Below, piece after piece: positions 6,322-6,807 of a DNA stretch of 6,807 nt (the stretch's first letter is position 1; every line of letters begins with the position of its first letter). The stretch covers positions 1 to 6,807 of the forward strand of contig JAKAXG010000237.1 of assembly GCA_021827225.1 (NCBI GenBank). The letters are read 5' to 3'. Made by a program: the position numbers and the translations under genes. The notes under the pieces are model-generated. The model did not search any database. It worked only from the letters and a program-made list of their open reading frames with translations, and had not been told where the DNA came from. The stretch is from Actinomycetes bacterium. Lineage in GTDB: Bacteria > Actinomycetota > Acidimicrobiia > Acidimicrobiales > Palsa-688.

Positions 6322-6807
6322 TCCGGGCCGGCTCGCGGGGCAGACCGAGGAGGCGTTCGCCGAGGATGGTCTTCTGTATCTGGGTGGTGCCCCCGGCTAT
6401 CTCCGCGGCCGGGGCGGCCAGCAACTCGGAGGTGACGGGGCCGTCCAGCATGGCCGTCGCCCCGGTGGTGTCGGCGGTCAGTTGGGACACCGCGACAGAC
6501 AGCTGCGCCACGCCCAGCTTCATCAGGGAAGCGGCCGTCGGCCCGAGCCGTCCCTGCTGGGATCCGAGCGCCACCAGGGCCCGCCCCCGGGTCCACAGCC
6601 GCAGGGCCCGGTCCCGCAGCACCGGGTTCCCGGGCATGGCGCCGGCCAGCCGGTCGAGACGCAGCCCCAGGCGGATGGCCAGAGCCCCGATGTGGTTGCG
6701 CTCGTGGGTCAGCGTGGACATGGCCACCGCCCAGCCGGCGCCCTCCTCGCCGAGCAGCCCGTCGGCGGCCACTTCCACGTGGTCCAGAACGACCTGGTCG
6801 AACTCGG
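6317..6807 (-). CDS. Acyl-CoA dehydrogenase, C-terminal part (runs off right edge)
   Basis: About 162 C-terminal residues of a flavoprotein that oxidises an acyl-CoA to the enoyl-CoA with FAD are present; the N-terminus and start codon lie beyond the right edge. The fragment opens in EFDQVVLDHVEV and continues through LLGEEGAGWAVAMSTLTHER, the usual joint between the beta domain and the C-terminal helical domain. It ends with EIAGGTTQIQKTILGERLLGLPREP, the FAD/dimer-contact segment typical of the family. The Glu of the classical EGT motif (catalytic base in medium-chain enzymes) is Gly here. A Glu in the THER segment (codon 6703-6701) aligns with the base of isovaleryl- and long-chain-type enzymes, so an active enzyme of that type is likely. 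The internal GTG at 6778 is not the true start, since the homologous sequence continues upstream. The substrate cannot be assigned. It is convergent with the importer operon, with no shared transcription. Confidence 0.95.
   Translation of the reverse strand, partial: EFDQVVLDHVEVAADGLLGEEGAGWAVAMSTLTHERNHIGALAIRLGLRLDRLAGAMPGNPVLRDRALRLWTRGRALVALGSQQGRLGPTAASLMKLGVAQLSVAVSQLTADTTGATAMLDGPVTSELLAAPAAEIAGGTTQIQKTILGERLLGLPREPART

Noticed and set aside
5104..6435. A 443-codon plus-strand frame overlapping the ATPase gene.
   Set aside because: It is a frame-shifted shadow rich in Arg/Gly/Pro. All ATPase motifs are in the 5126-6307 frame.

Overview
The window is GC-rich throughout. It has GTG starts, 4-base stop/start overlaps and protein families typical of high-GC Actinomycetota, for example an HtrA-like protease with a GDSGGP serine motif and an acyl-CoA dehydrogenase ending in GERLLGLPREP. 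An actinobacterial chromosome is the best guess; no finer placement can be defended from sequence alone. No tRNA, rRNA, CRISPR array, insertion sequence or phage gene was seen.

Layout from left to right: (1) 1-235, minus strand, the N-terminus of a secreted protein that runs off the left edge and was not recognised. (2) 236-539, a 304-base gap with a perfect 12-bp inverted repeat just upstream of a TATATC element, and weak hairpins behind the protease stop codon. (3) 540-1703, minus, a membrane- or lipid-anchored trypsin-like/PDZ protease of the HtrA type with an intact catalytic triad. (4) 1704-2127, a 424-base divergent intergenic region with a possible minus-strand promoter and a cluster of GATGA/TCATC half-sites. 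(5) 2128-6307, plus, a compact three-gene ABC importer operon: lipoprotein solute-binding protein, fused two-domain permease and ATPase. Both junctions are GTGA overlaps. (6) 6317-6807, minus, the C-terminal part of an acyl-CoA dehydrogenase, convergent with the importer and separated from it by 9 bases. A small hairpin covers both stop codons.

The importer is a complete FbpABC/AfuABC-architecture system (binding protein, 12-helix permease with two EAA loops, one ATPase with a C-terminal TOBE-like region). The residues that hold ferric iron in classical FbpA proteins appear to be replaced in the binding protein, so an 'iron transporter' label should not be accepted by default and the cargo is open. 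The protease is divergent from the importer and may share regulatory DNA with it, but nothing in the sequence shows that they work together. The neighbouring acyl-CoA dehydrogenase looks functionally unrelated.

The window is mostly conventional. The more interesting points are the possibly non-ferric binding protein, the translational coupling signals, the two dyad-rich intergenic sites and the acyl-CoA dehydrogenase active-site variant. No wholly new system is evident.
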